Source of the DNA: Streptosporangium brasiliense | GTDB taxonomy: Bacteria > Actinomycetota > Actinomycetes > Streptosporangiales > Streptosporangiaceae | Direction: 5' to 3' | NCBI RefSeq assembly: GCF_030811595.1 | Contig: NZ_JAUSRB010000001.1 | Coordinates: 682,001 to 746,000, forward strand | DNA: 64,000 nt | Shown: positions 53,109 to 62,069 of the stretch, piece by piece | Numbering within the stretch: the first letter of the stretch is position 1 | How the letters are laid out: every line of letters begins with the position of its first letter | Translations under genes and position numbers: made by a program | Notes under the pieces: generated by a model | What the model saw: the letters and a program-made list of their open reading frames with translations, nothing else | What the model was told of the DNA's origin: nothing | Databases searched by the model: none

Positions 53109-54199
53109 AACGCCACCTCCGTCTGCGGTCCCGAATGCACGCACTGCTGAAGCGATACTTGACTGTGGTCGCCGAGAACGAGGCGCGAGCCGCCGGGCTC
53201 GGCCCAGACACGGGCGTCACGGCCGATCACCGACGCTCTGACAGGACCGACTCCGCGTAGCGACGCCCCCTGAAGCACGATGGAGGCCTCGATCGTACTG
53301 GTCTGTATGTCACAGTCGGCACCGATTGAGGTATGGGGGCCGATCGCGCTGTCCACCACGGTCGCGCCCACGCCGATGACGGCGGGCCCGACCACGCGGG
53401 AGCGGCGGACGGACGCGCCCGCGTCGACCATCACCGGGCCGATCAGCTCGCTGCCGCTGTCGACGTCGCCGCGGATCACCGGCTCGATCCCGGCGAGGAC
53501 CTCGCGGTTGCAGTCCAGCAGGTCATCGACGCTCGCGGTGTCCCTCCAGTAACCGTCGGCGGTGTGGGCGAGCACGGTGCCCCCGTTGCCGATCAGCCAG
53601 GAGACGGCGTGGGTGATCTCCCGTTCCCTGCGCCAGGTCGGCTTGGTGCACAGGATGGCCTGGTGGATGGCGGGGGTGAAGACGTAGGCGCCGACCAGGG
53701 CCTGCTCTCCGGCCCGCCCCGGCCCCTCCGCCAGGCCCGTCACGTTGCCCGACCCGTCGACGCGGGCGACGCCGTGGCCGCCGGACCCGGGCGCCTGGCC
53801 GATCATCACCATCGCGTCGGGGCGGTCACGTAGCCGGAAGTCCGTCAGCAGCCCGTCGAAGCCGCGCAGGATGACGTTGTCGGCCAGGTGGACCAGGAAG
53901 TCGTCGTCCTGCAGGAAGTCCCGGGCGATGAGCACGCAGTGCGCGAGGCCGCGAGGGGTGTCCTGGTAGATGTAGGAGACGTCGAGCCCGAACGTCGCGC
54001 CGGTGCCGACGGCCTCGCGGACCACCCGGTCGTCCCTGTCCACGACGATCGCGGCCTCGGAGATCCCGGCTTTCCTGATGGCCTCCAGGCCGAGGAAGAG
54101 GACCGGCTGGTTGGCGACCGGGAGGAGCTGTCTCTGCGCGGTGTGGCTGAGAGGCCGCAGCCGCGCCCTCGCCCAGCCCGCCAGGACAAGTGCCTTCAC
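53105..54199 (-). CDS. RmlA-like sugar nucleotidyltransferase with altered signature
   Basis: A 364-residue protein of the long glucose-1-phosphate thymidylyltransferase type (StrD-like). Usual sequence is seen around LSHTAQRQLLPVANQPVLFLGLEAIRKAG, GATFGLDVSYIYQ, and a C-terminal left-handed beta-helix (about 245-345). The nucleotide-binding GGxGTRLRP is replaced by GWARARLRP, EKP by EGP and DTG by DTA. Several substrate-contacting positions are therefore changed, and normal catalysis is doubtful. No sugar dehydratase or glycosyltransferase gene is nearby. GTG start with AGGAAGGG upstream. Translationally coupled to the adenylating enzyme. Confidence 0.8.
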   Translation of the reverse strand: MKALVLAGWARARLRPLSHTAQRQLLPVANQPVLFLGLEAIRKAGISEAAIVVDRDDRVVREAVGTGATFGLDVSYIYQDTPRGLAHCVLIARDFLQDDDFLVHLADNVILRGFDGLLTDFRLRDRPDAMVMIGQAPGSGGHGVARVDGSGNVTGLAEGPGRAGEQALVGAYVFTPAIHQAILCTKPTWRREREITHAVSWLIGNGGTVLAHTADGYWRDTASVDDLLDCNREVLAGIEPVIRGDVDSGSELIGPVMVDAGASVRRSRVVGPAVIGVGATVVDSAIGPHTSIGADCDIQTSTIEASIVLQGASLRGVGPVRASVIGRDARVWAEPGGSRLVLGDHSQVSLQQCVHSGPQTEVAL

Positions 54200-54246
54200 G
54201 ACCTATCCCTTCCTTCTCGTATGACCTCGGGGGAGGCCGTGCGGCC

Positions 54247-55053
54247 TTATACGGCCGCTGCGATGTCGTGCATGTGAGAGGCCGCCCGCGCCGGGACGGG
54301 CTGGCTGTCCAGCATCCGGTAGCGCAGGCGCCGCAGTTCGTAGGAGGGCTCCAGCCCGAGCTCGCGGTCCAGTACGGCCTGCAGCTCCCGGTAGGCGCCC
54401 AGCGCTTCGTTGCGCCGGCCGACCTGGCACAGCGCCGTCATGAGACGGCCGTGGAACCATTCGTTGAGCGGGTTGGTCGCCACGAGGAACCTGAGCTCAC
54501 CGATGAGCTCGCGGCCCCGGCCCGTCTGCAGGTCGGCGTCGATGCGCATCTCCAGGGCGCGGAGCCGCTGCTCCTCCAGGTCGGCGAGGTGGGCCTCGAG
54601 GACACGGCCGGCCGTGATGCCCATGAGCGGCGGCCCGGTCCACAGCTCCAGGGCCTGGCGCAGCCACCGGGACGCCTTTTCGGGGTCCCCGCCGTCCAGG
54701 TGCGCCCGGCCTTTCTGGACGAGCTCGCGGAAGGCGAACACATCGATCTGCTCGGGGTTCACCTCCAGGCTGTAGCCAGGCGGCCTGGTGGTCAGGATCT
54801 CCGCCGCGGTGGTGTGGATCCCCTCGTGATCGAACAGTTTACGGAGCTGGTAAATATAGGTCTGGACAGTTGTCATGGCGCTTTTCGGGGGATTCTCTCC
54901 CCACAGTTCGAGGATCAGGGAGTTGGCGTCGATAATCTGGTTGGCGGAGAGCAGCAGCAGCCCCATGATCTGCTGCTGCCGGGGAGCGGTAAGTCGCCAG
55001 GCCCGGCTGCCTGAACTGATTTCCAACGGTCCGAGCACTTTGAACTCCACCAT
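54247..55053 (-). CDS. SARP-family transcriptional activator
   Basis: A 268-residue Streptomyces antibiotic regulatory protein. The N-terminal OmpR-like winged helix (about 1-95) reads VEFKVLGPLEISSG ... SAMTTVQTYIYQLRKLFDHEG ... TRPPGYSL, and the bacterial transcriptional activator domain (about 100-250) includes ASRWLRQALELWTG and LEMRIDADLQTGRGRELIGEL. SARPs are cluster-specific activators binding heptad direct repeats in target promoters. GAGGG precedes the ATG at 55053. Located at the head of the minus-strand ligase/cyd operon and downstream of the antiporter. Confidence 0.92.
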   Translation of the reverse strand: MVEFKVLGPLEISSGSRAWRLTAPRQQQIMGLLLLSANQIIDANSLILELWGENPPKSAMTTVQTYIYQLRKLFDHEGIHTTAAEILTTRPPGYSLEVNPEQIDVFAFRELVQKGRAHLDGGDPEKASRWLRQALELWTGPPLMGITAGRVLEAHLADLEEQRLRALEMRIDADLQTGRGRELIGELRFLVATNPLNEWFHGRLMTALCQVGRRNEALGAYRELQAVLDRELGLEPSYELRRLRYRMLDSQPVPARAASHMHDIAAAV

Positions 55054-55189
55054 CAGGATCACCCTCAATTCCAGGCCGGTTCCGATCGCGGTCAGATCTG
55101 AAGGTAGTCAGTCCCCCGGGCCAGCGACAATAGAAATTCACCAAGGTCGCCCGATGTGAACCAGGGGGATCGCCTGAGTATCGAAAGAT

Positions 55190-56536
55190 TCAGTTGTGGA
55201 GCGCCGGTACGGACATTTCGGCTGGGACCGGAGGTGCCGGGAGGGGGGTTTCGGCTGGGGCCGGGGGCGCGGGGGCGGACGTTCCGGCCGGGGGCGGGGC
55301 CGGTCCGGCGGCCGCCCGCCGGGTGCGGGTGCCCGGCGGGCGCAGGCCGGCCAGCCGGAGCAGGGGCGCGGTCATGACGGTGGTGGCCAGCGCGACGACC
55401 GTCAGGATGGCCAGCAGCCGCTGGTCGATGAGCCCGGCCTGGTAGCCGACCTGGATCACCACCAGTTCGGTGAGGCCGCGGGTGTTCAGCAGGGAGCCCA
55501 GGATGAAGGAGTCGCGCCAGGACAGCCCGGTGAGCCGGCCGCACAGGCCGGGGCCGGCGATCTTGGCGCCGACGGCGGCGGTGAGCAGCGCGGCCAGGGC
55601 GCCCATGGTGGCCCCGTCCAGCTGGAGCGAGCCGAGGTCGACGCCCAGCCCGAAGCTCAGGAAGAAGAACGGCAGGAGCACCGACTTGGACGTCTCCATG
55701 AGCGCGGCGGCCCCCTGGCGGTGGGCCGGCCAGGCGATGCCGACCAGCAGCGCGCCGATGAGCTGGTGGATGCCGATCACCGCGGTCAGGGTCGCCGTCG
55801 CCGCCACCGCCACGACCGGCAGCAGGCCGCCGGAGATCGGGGACGCCGGGCCGGCCCGGTCGGCCCAGCGGGCCAGCGCCAGGCGCACGGGGCCGAGGAA
55901 GGCGATGGTGACGACGACCGCGCCGACCGCGCTCACCAGCAGGCCGCCGGGCCCCGAGCCGCCGGCCACCGCCAGGGCGACGGCCAGCAGCAGCCAGCTG
56001 GCCCCGTCGCCCACCGCGGCGGCGAGCAGGCTGAGCTGTCCCGGACGGGTGCGGCCGATGCCGAGGTCGCTGAGCAGGCGGGCCAGCACGGGGAAGGCGG
56101 TGATGCTCAGCGCGCATCCGATGAACAGCACGGAGGCCACCGGGTGCTCGGCCGTCCCGCCGATCAGCGGGACGGCGACGAGCACGCCCGCGACGAACGG
56201 CACGGCCATCGACGCCTGGCTGATCAGCAGTCCCTGCCTGGCGGTCCCGCGCAGCCGGGTGGAGGCCAGCTCCTGGCCGACGCCGAACACGAACAGCACC
56301 AGGCCCAGCTGGGAGAGCCCGTCGATCATCGGCAGGATGTCGCGCGGCAGGAGGAGGTCCGCGAGCTCGGGGCTGAGGTTGCCCAGGAGTGAGGGGCCGA
56401 GCGCGAGACCTGCGCAGATCTCGCCGACCACCCGGGGCTGTCCCAGACGCTGGGCCAGCGAGCCGGCCAGGTGCGCGCAGGACAGCACGACGACGACGCC
56501 GAGGAAGAAGTGCGCGACCACGTCCAAGACCGTCAT
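55190..56536 (-). CDS. CPA2-type cation:proton antiporter
   Basis: A 448-residue membrane protein with about twelve hydrophobic helices of the KefB/NhaS type. GQPRVVGEICAGLALGPSLLG is the conserved helix-2 block, FIGCALSITAFPVLARLLSDLG and LLNTRGLTELVVIQVGYQAG are characteristic. A Pro/Ala-rich 45-residue tail containing four PAPP/PAET-like repeats ends the protein; no TrkA domain. It exchanges K+ or Na+ for H+. The ATG overlaps the upstream stop (ATGA), binding it to the YqcI-type gene in the cluster operon. Confidence 0.9.
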   Translation of the reverse strand: MTVLDVVAHFFLGVVVVLSCAHLAGSLAQRLGQPRVVGEICAGLALGPSLLGNLSPELADLLLPRDILPMIDGLSQLGLVLFVFGVGQELASTRLRGTARQGLLISQASMAVPFVAGVLVAVPLIGGTAEHPVASVLFIGCALSITAFPVLARLLSDLGIGRTRPGQLSLLAAAVGDGASWLLLAVALAVAGGSGPGGLLVSAVGAVVVTIAFLGPVRLALARWADRAGPASPISGGLLPVVAVAATATLTAVIGIHQLIGALLVGIAWPAHRQGAAALMETSKSVLLPFFFLSFGLGVDLGSLQLDGATMGALAALLTAAVGAKIAGPGLCGRLTGLSWRDSFILGSLLNTRGLTELVVIQVGYQAGLIDQRLLAILTVVALATTVMTAPLLRLAGLRPPGTRTRRAAAGPAPPPAGTSAPAPPAPAETPLPAPPVPAEMSVPALHN

Positions 56537-57177
56537 TCTCCGTTCGGCGAGAACGGGCACTTCCACTCCGGTTCGGTGAACCTGCCGCCGTAGTGTCGTG
56601 CCTCCTCTCTGTAAGTGGTGAAACTGGGGTTGGCGGACCCGTGGAACGAACGCTCACGGGCACGTATCTTGCCGCGGAGTTTGAAGAACTTGATCCCCAG
56701 GGCGTTGAACTGTATATGCGAATTGAAAACCAGGGCCGGTTTCTCGAATCGCCGGCTGGGCCGGGAGGCGCCGTTGTGCAGTCCTACGACGAAGAACGGG
56801 TGCGAGCCGACGGAGAACGCGAAGTCGGCCGACGCGGGATCGGAGTCGTATCTGTCACTCCATTTGTAATTCCTGCTGTCCTCGTCGTGCATGGTCTGCA
56901 GGTGGCGCCAGACCCGGTCCTCGTACTCCTGCTCCGTGAGGTGGAGCGGTCCCTCGAAGGTGGCGACGAAGGAGGTGAAGCTGCGTGCGGACGGCTCGAA
57001 GGTCTCCAGGAAGGTGAGGAGGTCGCGGTGGTGGGCCAGGACCGACTCCTCGGCGCCCAGCTCCGGATAGTGGTGGTGCACGATGGATTTCTTGCGCAAC
57101 GCCGCACGCGCCCCGAGACAGACGAAGTCGCTCTGCTCGATGAACTTGGCCAGAGCGTCGAAGACATCGTCATCCAT
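56533..57177 (-). CDS. YqcI/YcgG-family (GntA-like) protein, putative N-oxygenase
   Basis: A 214-residue protein carrying the PF08892-type pattern: FVCLGARAALRKKSIVHHHYPELGAEESVLAHHRDLLTFLETF, FSVGSHPFFVVGLHNGASRPSRRFEKPALVFNSHIQF, then RERSFHGSANPSFTTYREEARHYGGRFTEPEWKCPF. One member, GntA of guanitoxin biosynthesis, is a heme-dependent N-hydroxylase; whether this protein shares that chemistry is inference. GGAG precedes the ATG at 57177. Base composition dips here (AT-rich stretches near 56640-56720), a hint of transfer. Located between the carboxylase and antiporter genes in one operon. Confidence 0.85.
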   Translation of the reverse strand: MDDDVFDALAKFIEQSDFVCLGARAALRKKSIVHHHYPELGAEESVLAHHRDLLTFLETFEPSARSFTSFVATFEGPLHLTEQEYEDRVWRHLQTMHDEDSRNYKWSDRYDSDPASADFAFSVGSHPFFVVGLHNGASRPSRRFEKPALVFNSHIQFNALGIKFFKLRGKIRARERSFHGSANPSFTTYREEARHYGGRFTEPEWKCPFSPNGE

Positions 57178-57193
57178 GCCGGTAGCTCCAAGA

Positions 57194-58621
57194 TCAGAGG
57201 GGGATGTTGCCGTGGGTGCCCCGCGCGGGCGGGGCGCAGGCGATGGCCCGCGCGATCGCACCCCGGGTCTCGTGGGTGGCGATGACCTCGTCGACGACAC
57301 CGAGCTCGACCGCGCGTCCGAGGCCGCCGGCGATCTCGTCGTGCTGTACGGCCAGCTCCTCCTCCAGGGCCGCCTGCTCCTCGGGGGAGGCGCAGGCGGC
57401 GAGGCGGCGGCGGTGCAGGATGCGCACGGCCGCGACCGTGCCCATCACGGCCACCTCGGTGGTCGGCCAGGCGAAGACGCGGGTCGCGCCGAGCGCGCGG
57501 GAGTTCATCGCGATGTAGGCGCCGCCGTACGCCTTGCGCGTGACCAGGGTGACCCGGGGGACCTTCGCCTCGGCGAAGGCGTGGAGCAGTTTGGCGCCGC
57601 GCCGTACGACGCCGTCCCACTCCTGGCTCACCCCGGGCAGGTAGCCGGGGACGTCCACGATGACGACGAGGGGGACTCCGAACGCATCGCACATCCGCAC
57701 GAAGCGGGCGGCCTTCTCCGCCGAGACGGCGTTGAGGCAGCCGCCGAGCCGCATGGGGTTGTTGGCGATGACCCCGACGGTCCGCCCGCCGAGCCTGCCC
57801 AGCGTGGTCACGATGTTCGGCGCCCACTTGGCGTGCAGCTCCACGCCGCGCTCGTCGAGGAGCCCGTCGACGACCGGCTGCACGGAGTAGGCCCGCTTGG
57901 GGTTGTCCGGCAGCAGCGTCGAGAAGTCGATCTCGGCGACCTCGCCGGGCACGCCGCCCTGCTCGCCCAGCAGCCCGGTGAGGGTCCGGGCTCTGGCGAA
58001 CGCCTCCTCGTCGGTCTTGGTGACCACGTGCACGACGCCGCTCTTGCGGCTGTGCGGGTCGGGCCCGCCCAGCGTGGCCATGTCGACGTCCTCGCCGGTG
58101 ACGCTGCGCACCACGTCGGGCCCGGTGACGAAGATGCGGCCCTGGGCGGACATGATCACGATGTCGGTCAGCGCGGGGCCGTAGGCGGCTCCGCCCGCGG
58201 CGGGGCCGAACACGACGGAGATCTGCGGCACGACGCCGGAGGCGCGGGTCATGGCCGCGAAGACGCGGCCCACCGCGTGGAGCGAGGCCACGCCCTCGGC
58301 CAGTCGGGCGCCGCCGGAGTGCCAGAGCCCGATGATCGGCAGGCGCCCGTGCACCGCGGTGTCGTAGGCGCGGACGATGTGCTCGCAGCCCGCCGAGCCC
58401 ATCGCGCCGCCCTGCACGCGGGGATCGCTGGCGAAGGCCACCGCCTTGACGCCCTGCACCCGGCCGATGCCGGCGAGCACCCCGCTGCCGTCGGCGGGGG
58501 CCAGGAGCGTCAGCGATCCGGGGTCGAAGAACGCCGCCAGGCGCGGATGGGGGTCCCTGGGGTCCGCGTCCCCGGCCGCGGGCGCGGTACTGGGGACGCG
58601 GGTCTCGTCGAGCAGGGTCAT
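57194..58621 (-). CDS. acyl-CoA carboxylase carboxyltransferase beta subunit
   Basis: A 475-residue carboxyltransferase (PccB/AccD type) transferring carboxyl from biotin to an acyl-CoA to make malonyl- or methylmalonyl-type extender units. VFGPAAGGAAYGPALTDIVIM and the second half with VIVDVPGYLPGVSQEWDGVVRRGAKLLHAFAEAKVPRVTLVTRKAYGGAYIAM hold the oxyanion-hole glycines; it ends GTHGNIPL. The biotin carboxylase/carrier subunit is not in the window. Its ATG overlaps the preceding stop by four bases. Confidence 0.92.
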   Translation of the reverse strand: MTLLDETRVPSTAPAAGDADPRDPHPRLAAFFDPGSLTLLAPADGSGVLAGIGRVQGVKAVAFASDPRVQGGAMGSAGCEHIVRAYDTAVHGRLPIIGLWHSGGARLAEGVASLHAVGRVFAAMTRASGVVPQISVVFGPAAGGAAYGPALTDIVIMSAQGRIFVTGPDVVRSVTGEDVDMATLGGPDPHSRKSGVVHVVTKTDEEAFARARTLTGLLGEQGGVPGEVAEIDFSTLLPDNPKRAYSVQPVVDGLLDERGVELHAKWAPNIVTTLGRLGGRTVGVIANNPMRLGGCLNAVSAEKAARFVRMCDAFGVPLVVIVDVPGYLPGVSQEWDGVVRRGAKLLHAFAEAKVPRVTLVTRKAYGGAYIAMNSRALGATRVFAWPTTEVAVMGTVAAVRILHRRRLAACASPEEQAALEEELAVQHDEIAGGLGRAVELGVVDEVIATHETRGAIARAIACAPPARGTHGNIPL

Positions 58622-59376
58622 CCGACGGCTCCCTGGGCCGCGACCGGCTGCGGAGCCGGGCTCTGGACGGTGGCGGTGGCGCGCCAGACCCGCAGGGCCG
58701 CGGCGACCAGCCAGACCGTGGGGATCGCCATGCCGAACAGCGGGTAGAGCACGCCGTAGCCGAGGTCGGTCAGTCCGGTGGAGTAGAGGTAGCCGGCGGT
58801 CACCACGCCGCCCACGCCGCCGACGACGCCGAGCCAGCCGACCCAGCGGGCGTACAGCGAGCTGAGGAGCATGGCGCCGCCGTACGCCAGGGGCGCCAGG
58901 CCCAGCACCAGCAGCACCCCGGTTATCTCCGTGGAGTAGGCGGTCCGGGTGCTGGAGGCGAAGATGGCCTCGTAGGCGTCGCCGCCGGCGCCGGCCTTCT
59001 GCCAGGTCTCCGCCATGAAGGTGTGGACGTATCCGTCGCGGGCGTAGGTGGTGATCAGCAGTGACACGCCGGCGATGGCGAGCCCGTTGCCGATCAGCGC
59101 CAGCGGCCTGGCCGATGACTTCTCGAAGGTCTCGCCGATCGTGATCAGGCCGACCAGCTTGAGCGCGGTCCCCACGGTGACGGCGAGGTGGAGCAGCACC
59201 CAGAGCGCGGGCGCCGACACGATGCCGTTCATGTAGTCGGCCGCGGAGATGTCGGCGAACGGGTCCTGCATGGTCATCGGCACCGACAGCGCGGCGATCA
59301 CGGCCAGCGTCACGCCGCCGAGCCCGGCCGCCGCGCCGATCCGGTAGGCGGCGCGTTTCTCAGTCACCCATTGCAT
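58618..59376 (-). CDS. DUF4386-like membrane protein
   Basis: A 252-residue protein with six to seven hydrophobic helices, matching the DUF4386 layout (AYRIGAAAGLGGVTLAVIAAL; GLITIGETFEKSSARPLALIGNGLAIAGVSLLI; LYSTGLTDLGYGVLYPLFGMAIPTVWLVAAALRVW). Function unknown. Start ATG overlaps the end of the enoyl reductase by 17 bases, with GGAGG at good spacing inside that gene; its own stop overlaps the carboxylase start. Tight overlaps indicate coordinated expression. Confidence 0.75.
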   Translation of the reverse strand: MQWVTEKRAAYRIGAAAGLGGVTLAVIAALSVPMTMQDPFADISAADYMNGIVSAPALWVLLHLAVTVGTALKLVGLITIGETFEKSSARPLALIGNGLAIAGVSLLITTYARDGYVHTFMAETWQKAGAGGDAYEAIFASSTRTAYSTEITGVLLVLGLAPLAYGGAMLLSSLYARWVGWLGVVGGVGGVVTAGYLYSTGLTDLGYGVLYPLFGMAIPTVWLVAAALRVWRATATVQSPAPQPVAAQGAVG

Positions 59377-60127
59377 GGAAGCCTCCGTCCACGTGAATCA
59401 CTTCTCCGGTCGTCGCCGGGAACCAGTCAGAGAGCAGGGCGACGCAGGCGCGCGCCACCGGCTCGCAGTCGTCGGCCTTCCAGCCCAGCGCCGACCTGTC
59501 GTCCCAGGTCGCCTCGACGCCGGCGAAGCCGGGGATGCCGCGGGCGGCGAGCGTCCGGAGCGGGCCGGCGGCCACGAGGTTGACCCGGATGCCCTGCGGC
59601 CCGAGGTAGCGGGCCAGGTAGCGGGAGCAGGACTCCAGCCCCGCCTTCGCCACGCCCATCCAGTCGTAGGAGGACCAGCTGACGGTGGCGTCGAAGTCCA
59701 GGCCCACGATGGAGCCCCCGGCGGGCATCAGCGGCGCGCACGCGACGCTGAGCGATTTGAGGGAGTAGGTCGACACCTGGAACGTCGTCGCGACGTCCGG
59801 CCACGACGTCTCCAGGAAGCCGCCGCCCAGCGCGGCCTCCGGGGCGAAGGCCACCGCGTGCAGCACCCCGTCGAGGCGGTCGACGTGCTCGCCGACCCGC
59901 CCGGCGAGGCTGGCGAGATGGCTGTCGTCGGTCACGTCGAGCTCGATGACGGGTGTGTCGGGGTCGGGCAGCCGCCGGGCCGTGCGCTGGACGAGGCTCA
60001 TCCTGCCGAATCCCGTCAGCACGACCTTCGCGCCCTGCTCCTGGGCGACCTTGGCCACGTTGAACGCGATGGACGCCTCGGTCAGCACGCCGGTGACGAG
60101 CAGGTTCTTCCCGGTGAGTATCCCCAT
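59360..60127 (-). CDS. fabI: InhA-type enoyl-ACP reductase
   Basis: A 255-residue NADH-dependent enoyl-acyl-carrier reductase. GILTGKNLLVTGVLTEASIAFNVAKVAQEQGAKVVLTGF is the InhA-like N-terminus; the catalytic Tyr and Lys are in SSYDWMGVAKAGLES. At the NADH-contacting HSIGFMP of mycobacterial InhA this protein reads HAVAFAP, so the position equivalent to InhA Ser94 is alanine. The ATG at 60127 is chosen from its conserved N-terminus. Placement between the halogenase and the rest of the operon suggests a tailoring or resistance role besides any housekeeping one. Confidence 0.9.
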   Translation of the reverse strand: MGILTGKNLLVTGVLTEASIAFNVAKVAQEQGAKVVLTGFGRMSLVQRTARRLPDPDTPVIELDVTDDSHLASLAGRVGEHVDRLDGVLHAVAFAPEAALGGGFLETSWPDVATTFQVSTYSLKSLSVACAPLMPAGGSIVGLDFDATVSWSSYDWMGVAKAGLESCSRYLARYLGPQGIRVNLVAAGPLRTLAARGIPGFAGVEATWDDRSALGWKADDCEPVARACVALLSDWFPATTGEVIHVDGGFHAMGD

Positions 60128-60141
60128 CTCGGCACTTCCCT

Positions 60142-61932
60142 TCAGCCGGTCGAGGTGGACGAGGCGGGCGTCACGGTGACCACACCGGTCCGCCACAGAA
60201 GCTTGACCAGGTGGAGCTGGAGCTCGTTGAGGTTCTCCTGAAGGTCGCGGTAGCGCATGCCGCCGTCCTGCAGGCAGTCCCACACGACCTTGCCGCCGTC
60301 GACCTCGTCGAAGCTGCGCACCTCGACGCCGCCGGCGGCGCCCTCGACCGAGTAGCGGTGGCAGGGGAGGGGCTGCGACAGGGGGGAGATCACCGCGTCG
60401 CCGTTCTTGACCGGGTCCTCCCAGTACTTGGTGAGGGCGGCCCGCTCCTCCGGTGACAGCTCGAAGGGCGGCGGCGGAGCGAAGCCCTTGAAGCCCGGGA
60501 TGTCGAGGCCGAGGCTCTTGCGGATCGTCGCGCCGGGCGCCAGGGCGACGAGGTCGTCGTCACCGATCAGCCCGGGGTCGGCCATGCCGTAGGCCTTCAT
60601 GTACGGGCCCTCGGCGTCGAGGTCGGCCTGGGTGCCGTCGGGGTTGGTCAGCACCCGCAGCAGGTCGGGCTCCATCGTCGTGCTGAGCAGGATCTGGAAG
60701 GTCTGCTCGCGGACCTCGGTGGTGACGTCCTGTCCCCGGGTGCGCCAGTAGATGCTGTCCGGGTTGCTCTTGCCGATCGCGTGGTACCACTGGTCGATCG
60801 AGAGCGAGAAGGACTCGGCGATGCCGTGCCACTCCATGTCGTAGTCGTGCCACAGGTCCCGCTTGTGCTGCTCGTCGACGCTGTCGTCGAAGGTCGCCTT
60901 GAGCACGGTGGCGGCCGACAGGCCGTGGTGCATGGCGAAGGCCACCCCGGAGGAGAACAGGGGGTCGACGAAGTAGGCGGCGTCGCCGACCAGGATCCAG
61001 CGCTCGTCGAAGTTGGCGAACTGGTCGTTGATCATGGAGTAGTTGGTGGCGGTCTGCATCTTGTCGGAGATCGGCGTGCCGTTCTTGATCAGCTCGCCGA
61101 CGAGCGGGATCTCCTTGATCGCCTTGGTGAACTGCTCGAGGTCGGTGAAGTCCTTGCCCGGCTCCTTGAGGATCGCGGGGATGGTCACGATCCCGACGGA
61201 GTGCGTCATCACGCGCTCACCGTCGATGATCTTCGGGACGGGGATGTACCAGCACCAGCCGTCGGAGAAGGCCGAGCAGGCGATGGGGGACAGGCTCTTC
61301 TCCCGGAAGATGTTCCAGTCCTCGGGGATGTCGTAGGCGTGCTGGGCACCGGTGTAGTGCTGCCAGATCGCGATGTTCTTGTAGCCCGACAGGTAGTTGC
61401 GCTTCTTCTTGGAGGCGATGCTGTTGCGGCGCCCGGAGGCGTCGACGAAGTAGCCGCAGCGGACCTTGCGACCGTCGTTGAGCGTGACCTCGCAGCCGTC
61501 CTCCAGCCGCTCGAAGGCCGAGACCGTCGTCTCCTCGAACACGGACACGCCGCACTCGGCGGCGTGCTGCAGCAGCATGTGGTCGAACTCGGAGCGGTTG
61601 ACGTGGGCCGCCCAGCGGTGCACCCCGTCCTCCAGGTACGAATCGTGGTCGAAGAAGCCCACGTTGGGCGTCTTGTTCCACCGGAAGAGGCCGCCGAACT
61701 TCTTGACCTTGAAGTCGCTGGACATCAGCTTGTCCAGCGCGCCGATCTCCTCCAGCGCGGGCGTGGTGGGGTGCGCGAGCGACTCGCCGATGTGCTCGCG
61801 CGGGAACTGCGCCTTGTCGAAAATCGCCGTGCTCAAATTCGTGGTGCGCGCCAATTGTGCACCCAGCGTCGATCCGGCCGGCCCGCCGCCCATGATGATG
61901 ACGTCGTAATAGGTGCCTATCGCGTCGGTCAT
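60142..61932 (-). CDS. FAD-dependent halogenase
   Basis: A 596-residue flavin-dependent halogenase. GGGPAG (residues 15-20) binds FAD, WCWYIP (226-231) is the WxWxIP motif that keeps out monooxygenase chemistry, and the loop with DFKVKKFGGLFRW (73-85) carries the candidate catalytic lysine. GDAAYFVDPLFSSGV is the second FAD motif. By its HIGESLAHPTTP and overall length it resembles variant-B halogenases that act on carrier-bound or free phenolic substrates; bromide versus chloride and substrate are unknown. GGGGA before ATG. First gene of the minus-strand operon running to the antiporter. Confidence 0.92.
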   Translation of the reverse strand: MTDAIGTYYDVIIMGGGPAGSTLGAQLARTTNLSTAIFDKAQFPREHIGESLAHPTTPALEEIGALDKLMSSDFKVKKFGGLFRWNKTPNVGFFDHDSYLEDGVHRWAAHVNRSEFDHMLLQHAAECGVSVFEETTVSAFERLEDGCEVTLNDGRKVRCGYFVDASGRRNSIASKKKRNYLSGYKNIAIWQHYTGAQHAYDIPEDWNIFREKSLSPIACSAFSDGWCWYIPVPKIIDGERVMTHSVGIVTIPAILKEPGKDFTDLEQFTKAIKEIPLVGELIKNGTPISDKMQTATNYSMINDQFANFDERWILVGDAAYFVDPLFSSGVAFAMHHGLSAATVLKATFDDSVDEQHKRDLWHDYDMEWHGIAESFSLSIDQWYHAIGKSNPDSIYWRTRGQDVTTEVREQTFQILLSTTMEPDLLRVLTNPDGTQADLDAEGPYMKAYGMADPGLIGDDDLVALAPGATIRKSLGLDIPGFKGFAPPPPFELSPEERAALTKYWEDPVKNGDAVISPLSQPLPCHRYSVEGAAGGVEVRSFDEVDGGKVVWDCLQDGGMRYRDLQENLNELQLHLVKLLWRTGVVTVTPASSTSTG

Positions 61933-62069
61933 TGCATCCCCTTTTCCGCGTTTGTTTGGGAGCGGCGAGACGATGTCCGCCGGAAGCCAGAGTGTCATCG
62001 ACCAGCCGTTGCGGGACCGAGGAGATTACCGAAGACATTCGCTACGGTCTTAACGCGGCAAGTACGGCG

